Part shown: in pieces, positions 1 to 8,971 of the stretch | How positions within the stretch are numbered: the first letter of the stretch is position 1 | How the letters are laid out: the number at the start of each line of letters is the position of its first letter | Assembly (NCBI GenBank): GCA_002633025.1 | Contig: NMRB01000409.1 | Span: 232,683 to 296,682 of the forward strand | Length of the DNA: 64,000 bases | Source of the DNA: Notospermus geniculatus | Taxonomy: Eukaryota; Nemertea; Pilidiophora; Heteronemertea; Lineidae | Reading direction: 5' to 3' | Position numbers and translations under genes: made by a program | Notes under the pieces: model-generated | Database searches by the model: none | Told to the model about the DNA's origin: nothing | Seen by the model: only the letters and a program-made list of their open reading frames with translations

Positions 1-465
1 ATGGCATACGTGTACCAAAAGAAATACAAATAAATACCTCACTTAATTTTCTATGTGAGTGGCAAAATTTGCCCCCCACCCCAGTCCTCGCAGCCATTGC
101 CTTTTTCCTTTTCTTTGTCTGGAAAAGATAATGAAAATTAGCAGTAGCATGTGCACAGGTGTTTGATCAATGAGGAAACATGGGCCTTTGTCACGTGTAT
201 CCTCAAGAGGCCTTGGGCCTTGCGCTCAGCTGACTATGACCTGGCAAGTCAAGAGGTTAATTGGGGAAAGTGAGATAAGTATGAAGCCGCAAAGAGCAAC
301 TAACCAAGCCAGCAGAGTATAGATGTGTCTTAGAAGCCGTGAACTGGCATGACTGGGTGTTGCAAACCCATAGCTGCTGAGTGGACAGCGCATACCGATT
401 TTAGTGGTGCCTGCAAATCATTGAAAGACTGTCAGTCCAGCAAAGAGCAACTTACCAAGCCAGCA
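1..465. other. Intergenic repeat-like DNA, no gene seen
   Basis: No convincing exon was found. A segment containing the words CCTGCAAATCATTGAAAGAC and GTCAGTCCAGCA (about 400-450) recurs imperfectly at about 670-780, so this is local duplicated repeat DNA flanking the foldback element that follows. Confidence 0.5.
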
Positions 466-598
466 GGGCTGGGTTGCACAAAACTCATGATAGCGCTACT
501 TGGTGTTAGCGCTAACTTTATGTTGACGTAAAGACAAAATATTTTTACGTCACTTAACATAAAGTTAGCGCTGTCGTGAGTTTTGTGCAACCGGGCCC
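466..598. mobile_element. Foldback (palindromic) MITE
   Basis: The two ends are inverted copies: the left arm GGGTTGCACAAAACTCA is matched by the right arm TGAGTTTTGTGCAACC. The inner arms also pair (TAGCGCTAACTTTATGTT against AACATAAAGTTAGCGCT). There is no coding capacity, so it is a non-autonomous element; the superfamily is unknown. Confidence 0.75.
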
Positions 599-951
599 AA
601 GTCTTCAGCATGTTCGGGGCTGACATGGTTGGATATGTAGGCCTATTTATCATGTTTATTCCAGGGCATTTCAGTGGTGCCTGCAACTCATTGAAAGACT
701 GTCAGTCCAGCAGAGCAACTTCCCAATGAGTGGACAGCACATGCCGATTTTAGTGGTGCCTGCAAATCATTGAAAGAAGTCTTGGAGAAGTCAGTACGCG
801 TGCGCACAGGTAGCGTGCCAGCTGATGCCAAACCGATCTCAGTCTGAACAGTTAATACGTATTGGTTGGGGCTTTAATGTGCATTCAATTCGTATCAGTG
901 TAGTGTGAACACGGCTTAAGTTATAACTCACCTCAACATCTATTCTGTTAA

Positions 952-1281
952 AGTGGTCCTAAACCGCCAAGCAAAAGTTGGCACCCGATCTTGCCTGGCA
1001 TACATGCATGTACCGGCCGACATCGTCATCAATGGTGTCACTCGTGTCGGATTGAACACTCTTAGGCGTGAATATATCCTCTAAAACTCCCCGGAATCGA
1101 GGAGAAATCTCGACTCGGTGAACTGGTGACATCCATGTTGTATCAGAACTCTTGCCCAATCGCGTAGTAAATTCCATAGTAATCACGTGACGTGATGATT
1201 GACGGGCGCTCATTCATACTGGCGTAGCGCGGGAAAATGAAAACGAGGCTGTCTCACTCGCCCCGGCGGTTTAGGACCACT
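952..1281. mobile_element. TTAA-flanked MITE with 17-bp TIR
   Basis: The terminal inverted repeat AGTGGTCCTAAACCGCC is perfect at both ends and the element is flanked by TTAA at 948-951 and 1282-1285. TTAA duplication is the habit of piggyBac and Kolobok elements. A paralogous empty site lies at about 2885-2925, where the same flanking words (TAACTCACCTC upstream, TTAACCAGATGGGGTC downstream) are joined without the element. No transposase is encoded. Confidence 0.8.
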
Positions 1282-1283
1282 TT

Positions 1284-2075
1284 AACCAGATGGGGTCGGG
1301 AATTTCGACCTACTGCTTGGAGGGATTATGCTCCCTCCAAATGGTGGTGTAGGTCTTTCCAGACCCCATCTACCCGGGCACAGACCGCCATCTCATGCAC
1401 TCTGAAATAAAGATAAGAGTAGTATGATACACAAACATAATGGGGTGGCCCAGTCTTATCCAAGACGTCCGATTTTTCAATGACATTCTGAGGGACTCGC
1501 TTCTGAAACCTAGTGTGGAAAAGTGCCAGCCTGAAGAAAACCCTGGTTGGGGTCGAAAATCTGCTAAATTCTGGAAGTTAGACTTCCTATTTATTACAGT
1601 AAAACCTCCGTATAGTGAACGCCTTTGGGACCGGAAAAACTGTTCACTATATGGAGGTGCTCACTATTCGGAGGGCCAGGTTAATGCAATGGTAAATGCA
1701 AAGAAATAATTGGGACCGAAAATGAACGTTCGTTATTCAGAGGTTGTTCACTATTCGGAGGTGTTCACTAACGGAGGTTTTACTGTATTTAACATTCTGA
1801 GGTACGTGGACAATGGCGTGTACTGGTAGGGTAAACAATGAAGATCTAACTTTCTTGTTCTCCGTACCTTGAAATTGTGCTGAAGCACCAGAATACCAAA
1901 ATACACACATTTATGGTTTGAAACAATGACATTACAGTATTTCCAATAATTTTGGGCAACAAATTCTCACCTCCAAAAACCAAACAGCTTCCCCTTATTT
2001 CCTCATGTTGAATTATCAGAGCTGACTTCGGCCACAAAACTTGTAGTGAGTGGTACCAAGAAAAGTAGTAAAGGT
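1284..2075. repeat. Segmental duplicate block, copy A
   Basis: About 1284-1596 plus 1788-1815 matches 2910-3250 nearly base for base, and about 1975-2071 recurs at about 2390-2490 and again at 3445-3516 plus 3908-3935. No gene is recognisable. The block is useful because its copies differ by transposon insertions, giving filled and empty sites side by side. Confidence 0.75.
1597..1785. mobile_element. pogo/Tigger-like MITE (TA target site)
   Basis: The ends are CAGTAAAACCTCCGTATAG and the inverted form ending GGAGGTTTTACTG, flanked by TA (1595-1596 and 1786-1787). This is the terminal sequence style of the Tc1/mariner pogo group. Internally there are further inverted copies of GTTCACTAT..GGAGG. 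The paralogous block at about 3210-3240 reads straight through (TTTATTATTTAACATTCTG), so it is the empty site. Confidence 0.82.
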
Positions 2076-3516
2076 TAGTTGTGCACCACCTCATTTTGCA
2101 TTTCCTGCATTTGCAGGTCCTGCAGTTCTATTTGTCGTCTGAAAGAAAAGAATGGCTGAGTGATGTTGGAAACCTAGAAGACTGTGTGGAACGACAACAT
2201 GAGATAACTATCTTTCAAATGTTAACGCATGGACATTTCGAGCTTCAAATCAGAAACTTCTTCCTCCAATAATTTGTTTATTTTTCTGCGCTTTTACCAT
2301 CTCATGGAGGAAATCAAGCTCAATATATTGTAGCACGTATATTTTAGGCTCTCAAAGGATAATTTGTCTTTGGAGGTTTGGTGGAAAACAACAAAACAGC
2401 TGCTTCCCCTTATTTCCTCAGGCTGAATTATCAGAGCTGACTTCGGCCAGAAAACTTGTACTGAGTGGTACCAAGAAAAGTAGTAAAGGTTAGTTGTGCC
2501 TACCTCCTCTACCAGATCCTGGATCTGGCAGTCCTGTAGTTCAATTTGTCTGAAAGAAAAGAACGGCTGCGTGACGTTGGAAACCTAGAAGACTGTGTGG
2601 AACGACGACAAAACTATTATCATAAGGGCGAGCCAACTCAGTAATGTAATACCCCCGTCACAACGGCAATGCGCACAGCATAAAGGCATCGCATTAGAAT
2701 GAACTTGATAGCCAAGTAGGCCTGGCTAGGTCATCATGATGCATGACATAACTACCTTTCAGATGACACAGGAGGGATTGCAATGAAGGCAATGAAGTCA
2801 GATTGAGTTTTCTATTTCATAATTGGTTGCATTTCATTGAGTTGAAAGGTGATACAATATTCGAGGTTGTTTCCTGCAAAGTTGGTAACTCACCTCCCAA
2901 AGGTCTTTGTTAACCAGATGGGGTCCGGAATTTCGACCTACTGCTTGGAGGGATTATGCTCCCTCCAAATGGTGGTGTAGGTCTTTCCAGACCCCATCTA
3001 ACTGGGCACAGACCGCCATCTCATGCACTCTGAAATAAAGATAAGAGTACCGGTAATATGACACACAAACATATTGGGGGTGGCCCAATCTTCTCCAAGA
3101 CTTCCGATTTTTCAATGACATTCTGAGGGACTCTTCTGAAATCTAGTGTGGAAAAGTGCCAGCCTGAAGAAAACCCTGGTTGGGGTCGAAAATCTGCTAA
3201 ATTCTGGAAGTTAGACTTCCTATTTATTATTTAACATTCTGAGGTACGTGGACAATTTGTACACATTTCTTTGTGTTTTGTAAAATTCCATCTGAAATGT
3301 TGGTAAAAGTTTGAATTAAGTGCAAGTAAGACGTCAGTAGTGACAAGTCACAGCCTAATAATAATCTTTTCCATGTGAGAGTCCTAGGGCACGGATATTG
3401 TAGGCTCTCAGAGGATCATTTGTCTTTCGAGGTTTGGTGGAAAACAACAAAACAGCTGCTTCCCCCTTATTTCCTCAGGCTGAATTATCACAGCTGACTT
3501 CGGCCAGAAAACTTGT
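2076..3516. repeat. Repeat block copies B and C, no gene
   Basis: This stretch holds the second copy of the block (2910-3250) and second and third copies of the segment with GACTTCGGCCAGAAAACTTG (about 2390-2490 and 3445-3516). Between them there is unique AT-rich DNA in which I see no exon. Confidence 0.6.
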
Positions 3517-3907
3517 CAGGGTTTCCGCCAGAGGGTAAAATGGGTAAAATTCCGTACCCTTATATTTTTCCAGGGTACGGATCCGACCCTCAAAAACGTT
3601 GGGTAACCATTTTTCCATGACATGCCGGATGAAACCAAACAACCGGCACGGGGATTTTATGCTTCAAAATATGCCTAGGCTAACTAAAACACCAAACATC
3701 GTTTACAACCTTAAAATCAACAAAAAAAAAATTTTTGGAAAATTTTTTCGTTTTTTTTCAAAAATTAACAAAAATTTCAGAATTTTAATTTTTCAAAAAC
3801 TTCTTCAAAATTTTTTCAAGAAAATTTTTTTCTTCAAAAAAAAATTTCAAAATTTAAAAAAAAAATTTTTGGTCCGTACCCTCATTTTTTTCCTGGCGGA
3901 AACCCTG
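3517..3907. mobile_element. CAGGGTTTCCGCCA-ended MITE, copy 1
   Basis: The terminal inverted repeat CAGGGTTTCCGCCA starts at 3517 and its complement ends at 3907. It is flanked by the 5-bp direct repeat CTTGT (3512-3516 and 3908-3912). Sub-terminal copies of GGTACGG and an internal run of A- and T-tracts follow. The same host sequence without the element is at about 2448-2475, proving the insertion and the 5-bp duplication. Other copies lie at 15044, 32887 and 52146. Confidence 0.88.
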
Positions 3908-3936
3908 CTTGTACTGAGTGGTACCAAGAAAGTACT

Positions 3937-3962
3937 AGCAGCAGCAGCAGCAGCAGCAGCAG
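3937..3962 (+). repeat. (CAG)n microsatellite
   Basis: About eight tandem AGC/GCA triplets. Not in a recognised coding exon. Confidence 0.9.
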
Positions 3963-4139
3963 ACTGGCCGCAAAAACTAACATCCAGAAGTGTCTGACTG
4001 AATGCCTCTGGACAGCTCTCAATGCATGGACCTTGTTACAATCTGATGTAGATAAATGTACCAATGGGAAAAGTTTATTTCAGGGGGTCCGAGCCCAACT
4101 GCCAACTATGGGTGTGGCCTGCTCTGCTGAAGGGTTAAT

Positions 4140-4715
4140 TAATGTACCCGCATTTTCGCGACTTAGGGCACACCTGACTATAAGGCGCACCCCCTAATTT
4201 CACCCTAAATCTGACGAAATCCATACATTAGACGCACTGCACTATAAGACGCACTGCACTGTAAGACGCGCTTGCCAGGTGAACCACAGCAATGCTTCAG
4301 TGCACACATGTGTAACATACAATGTATGGCTGGTCAGGTGTTGATCAGGCCTCCAGAAGAACAGGACATACAATGACATATTTCTGGTGAATAGGCCTAA
4401 CTGAGCTGGTTGTATGATTAATTAGGCCTCTGTAACTCCATCAGTTCCAGGCCTTTCCTTTTGAGGCGCGCTAAAATGTGCAATGTGCCTCGCAAACAAT
4501 AGAATTTCTATTGTTTGCGAGGCACATGCACATTTTAGCGCGCCTCAAAAGGAAAGGCCCGAGTTCATGATTTGCTGCATCTGTCAACCAGCAGCATGAG
4601 CATGACTTGGCTTGCACCTCACTATAAGGCGCACCTCACTATAAGGCGCACCCACGATTTTAGACCCTTTTTCACAAAAGGCCGCGCCTTAGTCATGAAA
4701 ATACGGTAATAAGCA
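4140..4715. mobile_element. Old DNA transposon remnant (ATAAGGCGCAC type) with a foldback inside
   Basis: Both ends carry repeated ACTATAAGGCGCACC-type words (about 4180-4270 and 4620-4655) and the outer ends resemble inverted copies (CGCATTTTCGCGACTTAGG against GCGCCTTAGTCATGAAAATACGG). A separate palindromic element is inserted at 4450-4559. No transposase reading frame remains. Confidence 0.55.
4450..4559. mobile_element. Zero-loop palindromic MITE, family P, copy 1
   Basis: An almost perfect palindrome: GGCCTTTCCTTTTGAGGCGC is matched by GCGCCTCAAAAGGAAAGGCC, and the centre is CAAACAATAGAATTTCTATTGTTTG. The related copies at 45458 and 60755 share the centre but have different arms, each self-complementary. 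Confidence 0.88.
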
Positions 4716-5740
4716 TTACCGGTAGCTAATTTAGGCCAAGTAAAAAAATACTTGTATTTATCGTCCACCTGGTCCCCCAAAATTGGCAAGGAGGGGCACT
4801 TTTTATTTTTATTTTTTATTTTGGAATATGGGTTTCCAGAGGGCAATATCATGAATAGGCCTATTGCCCCTCAGATGACAAGTGTCACCATCGACCATGG
4901 TCACAGTCAGTCTTTGTTGCTTTTTTACTTTCAATTTCTGCCTCACTAACAGCACCAACAAATCAATTATAGGCCTACGACTCAACAAACATACAGCGGA
5001 AGCGCTATTGCGCTTGTGTGGAGTGTTTTTCTGGTGCAAAATTCAAAAATAAAAAATAAAAAAAATTTTGGTGCGGCCCTGATTTTAGGCACGGGCGGGG
5101 ACGATAAACATGAGTATTTTTTTACTTGGCCTTACCATTTGACCTCCAAGCAACATGCCTGAAATCTGAACCCCTACTCAGGGGGGCAGGGTGGGACGGG
5201 GGCGGGGCAGGGACAGGAGCTAATTTGCCAGCTGAAGGTCACTCAGAAAAATTTGAGGTCTTTTTTGTGAAAGGACAGCAGGTACTTGTCATGCACAATG
5301 AAATATTAAATATTAGGAAAACAGGCCTACGGTACCAAGTTTTGGGAAAGCTGATGACAGATGTAGAAAACACCTAAGACGGTATTTTTCTGAAAAATGG
5401 CCGACGAGAACCACATCAAAAATCCACTCAACCGGCCTCAAGTCAACCATAAACAAGGTAGACCTACCCATGGGAGTCAACTGGCCAAAAGGGGTGAAAC
5501 CCATCCAAAAGGCCGGTAGGCCACTAAAAAAGGTATAAAACTACGACAAGAATCATACAGGGCGACATCAATGCGAGCACTAACTTGGGTGTCCACTGCA
5601 CCACGTGTACACCGGTGCTTGATGCATACCATGCCAGGAGCCATACGGCGGGACATGCTACACATAGGCCTATACAATGTTGCAAAATTTGGGCGCGGTT
5701 CTCAATGAATTGAATCCGGGGAATTGAATGAAAGGCTTTA
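4716..5740. other. Intergenic, no gene seen
   Basis: The stretch has A/T-rich runs (about 5045-5070) and scattered AGGCCTA words. I see no exon with both splice borders and no conserved protein segment. It may be the first intron of the minus-strand transcript proposed at 5746-5890. Confidence 0.4.
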
Positions 5741-5745
5741 CTCAC

Positions 5746-5890
5746 CAATCCTGCCATCCTGCGTACTTTGATATATGGCCTCTACCTTTCACTTGCGATT
5801 GGCGTGCAACATGTAACCAATCTTGGCCGGGAAAGGTTTATTGCAACACTGGCAACTTCATGACTCCGCTGGACAATCGCGGACTTGAAA
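5746..5890 (-). CDS. Possible first exon of an unidentified minus-strand gene
   Basis: Downstream of a TATA/CRE promoter on the minus strand there is about 130 nt of leader, then ATG at 5757 followed by GCA GGA TTG and a strong donor GTGAGT (exon end 5746). This would give M-A-G-L and a phase-0 intron. No matching second exon was recognised between 1 and 5745, so the rest would lie beyond the window edge. The product is unknown. The metallothionein gene at 8972 also begins ATGGCAG, but that alone proves nothing. Confidence 0.35.
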
Positions 5891-5916
5891 AGAGGCTGGT
5901 CCTTCGGCGTCTCAGC

Positions 5917-5943
5917 TTTTATAGCCTAAGCCTGGTGACGTCA
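5917..5943 (-). promoter_or_regulatory. TATA box and CRE, minus strand
   Basis: On the minus strand a full CRE palindrome TGACGTCA (5936-5943) lies just upstream of GCTATAAAAGC (TATAAAA at 5917-5923). A transcription start near 5890 is expected. The spacing and order look like a genuine inducible core promoter. Confidence 0.5.
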
Positions 5944-6000
5944 CGAGAAAGGTGGAGTGACCGCATTATAAATTCTTTTTTTTATCAACAAACACGATAA

Positions 6001-6923
6001 ATGGACCCTTCAATTTCTGGCGGGCCCGGATTGAGTTAAAACAGGAAAAATGTTGACACAACTTTATTTCCAAAAATATTTGGTCACAGGGTCGGAAAGG
6101 GGCCTATTTCTCAGTGTCATTTCAGTTCGCAAATCAACCCAGTCACCAACGCTGAGGGGTGATCTCGTCCACTCTGAATCCTAATCCCTGGGCCCCGCCT
6201 CACAACCCCTCATACCTGCCCCGGCTGCCCCCCCACCCCCATCCCTGTCCCCTTGCCCCGGGCCCCTTGCCTACTCCAACCACCCCGGGCCTGACCCCCT
6301 GATGTATTATAGACAGACGTTATCCTAGATATACTGGGTACCCTGTTCCAGGAGTCGACGACATAGGCCTACGCATTTTACTTCACTATACCAGTGACAA
6401 ACAAGAACCTGATAGACCAACCTGCCAAATCTTTAAAAAGTCCAGAAACCCTGTCGTATAGGGATTCAGCATGCAGAAAGTGTTCTCTCAGAGCTTTCCA
6501 ATGACTATCAAGGGAAAAGGTATCTTTAAGTTATTTGACAGCCCATTTTCGTCTTCGACAAATTGGCCTTAGTCGGTGAAAGGGTTAAATTCGCATCCGA
6601 GCTTTTTATAGGAATTACAAATTTCTCATCAAATTTTCATCGCCTAATTAAATTTCAGTGCTATCTTATCATTTTCCACAGTAAACACCCTTTCGTCAGC
6701 ATAGATTTTAATCAATTACCGATAGCTGATTGGTTCTTTTATCATAAATTCAATAGATTCTCAACCTGACATCTCCATCTCAAGATAATAGTCGAGCATA
6801 ATCATCAGAGCCTCCGTCAGAACATTTGGAGACTGGTTTGTACCAGTCCAAGTCCAGGCTTAAGTCCACTCGCAGAATGTCTGCACCATCACCGGGTTAT
6901 GTAATACCATCATCTCCGCCAAC
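6001..6923. other. Intergenic; 3' flank of the Cys-rich minus-strand gene
   Basis: It contains a C-rich stretch (about 6180-6300) and AT-rich DNA. A minus-strand AATAAA (complement of TTTATT near 6063) could serve the gene ending at 6924. No other exon was seen. Confidence 0.4.
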
Positions 6924-7289
6924 CTAAAGCATTGACTTCGTCCATCCGTCCGACACAACGGGAGAGATATCCTCGGGACAGCAATGACAAAAGGACGTCG
7001 GTCCACCGTCAGAACACGGTTGGCAGCAGGCACACTCATTGGAACAACAGCTCGTCTTCGGACAGGTACAGTCAGCAGAGGAGAAGTCATCTCTTCCTTC
7101 TACTGCGGCCTGGGGACAACACTCGCAGCCATCACTACTGCAGCAGCATGATTTCATGTTGCTTGACGTCTCCAGGGCTGTGACGTTTGCCTGGTAACAG
7201 GAAGCTGGGCAACACTTGTCTTCGGCGCATGAACAATCCCTACCTTCAGCCGCAGCCTGGGCGCAACATTTACAATCACCCCGACAGGT
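6924..7289 (-). CDS. Metallothionein-like Cys-rich protein, 3' part (5' part in gap)
   Basis: On the minus strand a frame stays open from the gap edge (7289) to a TAG at 6924. It gives 121 residues with 26 cysteines, mostly as CC, CCC and CxC, as in metallothioneins. Two repeats are visible: CKCCAQAAAEGRD at residues 6-18 and CECCPQAAVEGRD at 55-67, each followed by CxC and CC motifs. The tail (DISPVVSDGWTKSML) lacks Cys. The probable role is chelation of Zn, Cu or Cd in the cytosol. The start lies in the gap or upstream; the exon at 8614-8641 is a candidate first exon. At over 121 aa it is longer than usual 60-75 aa metallothioneins and may have several modules. It could instead be a Cys-rich secreted protein, but no signal peptide can be judged. 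Confidence 0.6.
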   Translation of the reverse strand, partial: TCRGDCKCCAQAAAEGRDCSCAEDKCCPASCYQANVTALETSSNMKSCCCSSDGCECCPQAAVEGRDDFSSADCTCPKTSCCSNECACCQPCSDGGPTSFCHCCPEDISPVVSDGWTKSML

Positions 7290-7290
7290 A

Positions 7291-7818
7291 NNNNNNNNNN
7301 NNNNNNNNNNNNNNNNNNNNNNNNNNNNNNNNNNNNNNNNNNNNNNNNNNNNNNNNNNNNNNNNNNNNNNNNNNNNNNNNNNNNNNNNNNNNNNNNNNNN
7401 NNNNNNNNNNNNNNNNNNNNNNNNNNNNNNNNNNNNNNNNNNNNNNNNNNNNNNNNNNNNNNNNNNNNNNNNNNNNNNNNNNNNNNNNNNNNNNNNNNNN
7501 NNNNNNNNNNNNNNNNNNNNNNNNNNNNNNNNNNNNNNNNNNNNNNNNNNNNNNNNNNNNNNNNNNNNNNNNNNNNNNNNNNNNNNNNNNNNNNNNNNNN
7601 NNNNNNNNNNNNNNNNNNNNNNNNNNNNNNNNNNNNNNNNNNNNNNNNNNNNNNNNNNNNNNNNNNNNNNNNNNNNNNNNNNNNNNNNNNNNNNNNNNNN
7701 NNNNNNNNNNNNNNNNNNNNNNNNNNNNNNNNNNNNNNNNNNNNNNNNNNNNNNNNNNNNNNNNNNNNNNNNNNNNNNNNNNNNNNNNNNNNNNNNNNNN
7801 NNNNNNNNNNNNNNNNNN
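7291..7818. other. Assembly gap (N)
   Basis: A run of unknown bases. It probably hides the internal exon(s) of the minus-strand Cys-rich gene. Confidence 0.99.
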
Positions 7819-8330
7819 TAGACTCACTCAGTCAGTCGCCACGCGCGGCGCTGGAGTAGCTTCCCGCGGAGCGACTGACACCACTCGACCAAATCTCGTG
7901 AAATCTCGCTTTACTGGTCGCAGAACGTTGCGACAGGCCGAATCGACGCGCTATGAATGAATGACAATAATGTAGCAGTCACATGATGTTTGGGTAGAAA
8001 ATGGGTGATGTTGCTGGCAAAATCACAGTCGAATGACATCTAAATATTGACTGGAGTGGACCCATGACCCGTAAAGTGCCCGTCCCGTGATCTACTTAGT
8101 AAAAAAAGTGCGTAAATGCGGCTGCGGCTAGCTCTCTCAATGTATTGACCGTGCATAAAATATACACGAGTGGTGTCAGACTCTGTAATGGTAATGTAAG
8201 AGTCTGACCGCGTGAGACTATTGCAGTTGTTGCTGCATCGACAGAGTTTCCCTGCAAAGACAGTACTTGACATGAATAGACGAGGAAACAAAAGAGGGCA
8301 GCAGGTGTAATGACAAAGAATGCCTCCCAC

Positions 8331-8498
8331 AGGGGCGGATCCACGATTTCGGAAAAGAGGGGGCGCACTGTTAGTACTTGAAACATTGAATCTGCGGTGA
8401 ATTTTAATGATTTGCTCCATCACAATTTCACGGTCAACTTTACGGATTTGTTGGCCGAAAGGGATGGAGGGCGCCCCCCCCCCCTTAGATCCGCGCCT
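8331..8498. mobile_element. MITE with GGCGCGGATCC-type ends, copy 1
   Basis: The left end AGGGGCGGATCCACGATTT and right end GATCCGCGCCT are inverted matches. The interior (TTTTACGGATTTGTTGGCC and others) matches a second copy at 15970-16108. Its interior also contains GGGCGCA, a chance match to the reverse metal-response core. Confidence 0.7.
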
Positions 8499-8613
8499 GG
8501 TATCGGCAAACAGGGGCAGTTAAAAATATTTCACCCGTATAGTCAGTATTCAAGAGCAAGATTTGGCAGCTGACACACGCTGGGGATTAGGACTGGAAGA
8601 ATGGTCTACTCAC

Positions 8614-8712
8614 CTGATTTAGACGAGTCAAGGGACGCCATGGCCGAGTCCCACAGGATTACCGATCAGATCCGGTGCGTGCCAATTCTGCGCGATTAAA
8701 TTCAGGCTTCGG
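8614..8712 (-). CDS. Candidate first exon, minus strand (M-A-S-L-D-S-S-K-S)
   Basis: On the minus strand, ATG at 8641 in the context GGCCATGG opens nine codons and then meets a consensus donor GTGAGT at 8613 (phase 1). A TATAAA on the same strand (8740-8745) would start the transcript near 8712. The next exon is not visible before the gap. The nearest minus-strand coding segment is the Cys-rich exon at 6924-7289, so this is its likely 5' end, but the join cannot be shown. Confidence 0.5.
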
Positions 8713-8739
8713 CCTTGTGTAGAAGATACTTGTAAACCA

Positions 8740-8857
8740 TTTATAAACATCACATAGCCTTTGATCGGCAATTTCACTCAAAATGTTGCAAACAAAGCAA
8801 AATGGCGAAATGCAGCGTCAGGTTTTGCGCACGGTACTCTTTGGTGGCTATATAAAG
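8740..8857. promoter_or_regulatory. Divergent promoter with two TATA boxes and one MRE
   Basis: A minus-strand TATAAA lies at 8740-8745 and a plus-strand TATATAAAG at 8849-8857, about 105 bp apart and pointing away from each other. A metal-response-element core TGCGCAC (consensus TGCRCNC, bound by MTF-1) is at 8826-8832, 17 bp before the plus TATA box. The two flanking first exons both begin shortly downstream, so the block can serve both genes. Confidence 0.6.
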
Positions 8858-8971
8858 GCGGACGCCATCGATTGAGGACATTCCAGTTGATCAGCAAGAG
8901 ATAGCAGGACAAACTCTCTGCCCAGTTTCCTGATCTACTCACAACACTTAGAGACGTTTAAGGACTCTGTC

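Noticed and set aside
3599-3997. 132-aa open frame, Lys/Phe-rich
   Set aside because: It starts at TTG and runs through the A/T tracts of a MITE. The homologous frame at 14853-15296 has the same origin.
7187-7960. Long open frames across the N gap
   Set aside because: Open only because unknown bases contain no stop. The same applies around 44911-45504.
8361-8367. Second metal-response element GGGCGCA upstream of the metallothionein gene
   Set aside because: A 7-base match within a MITE 500 bp from the promoter; likely chance.
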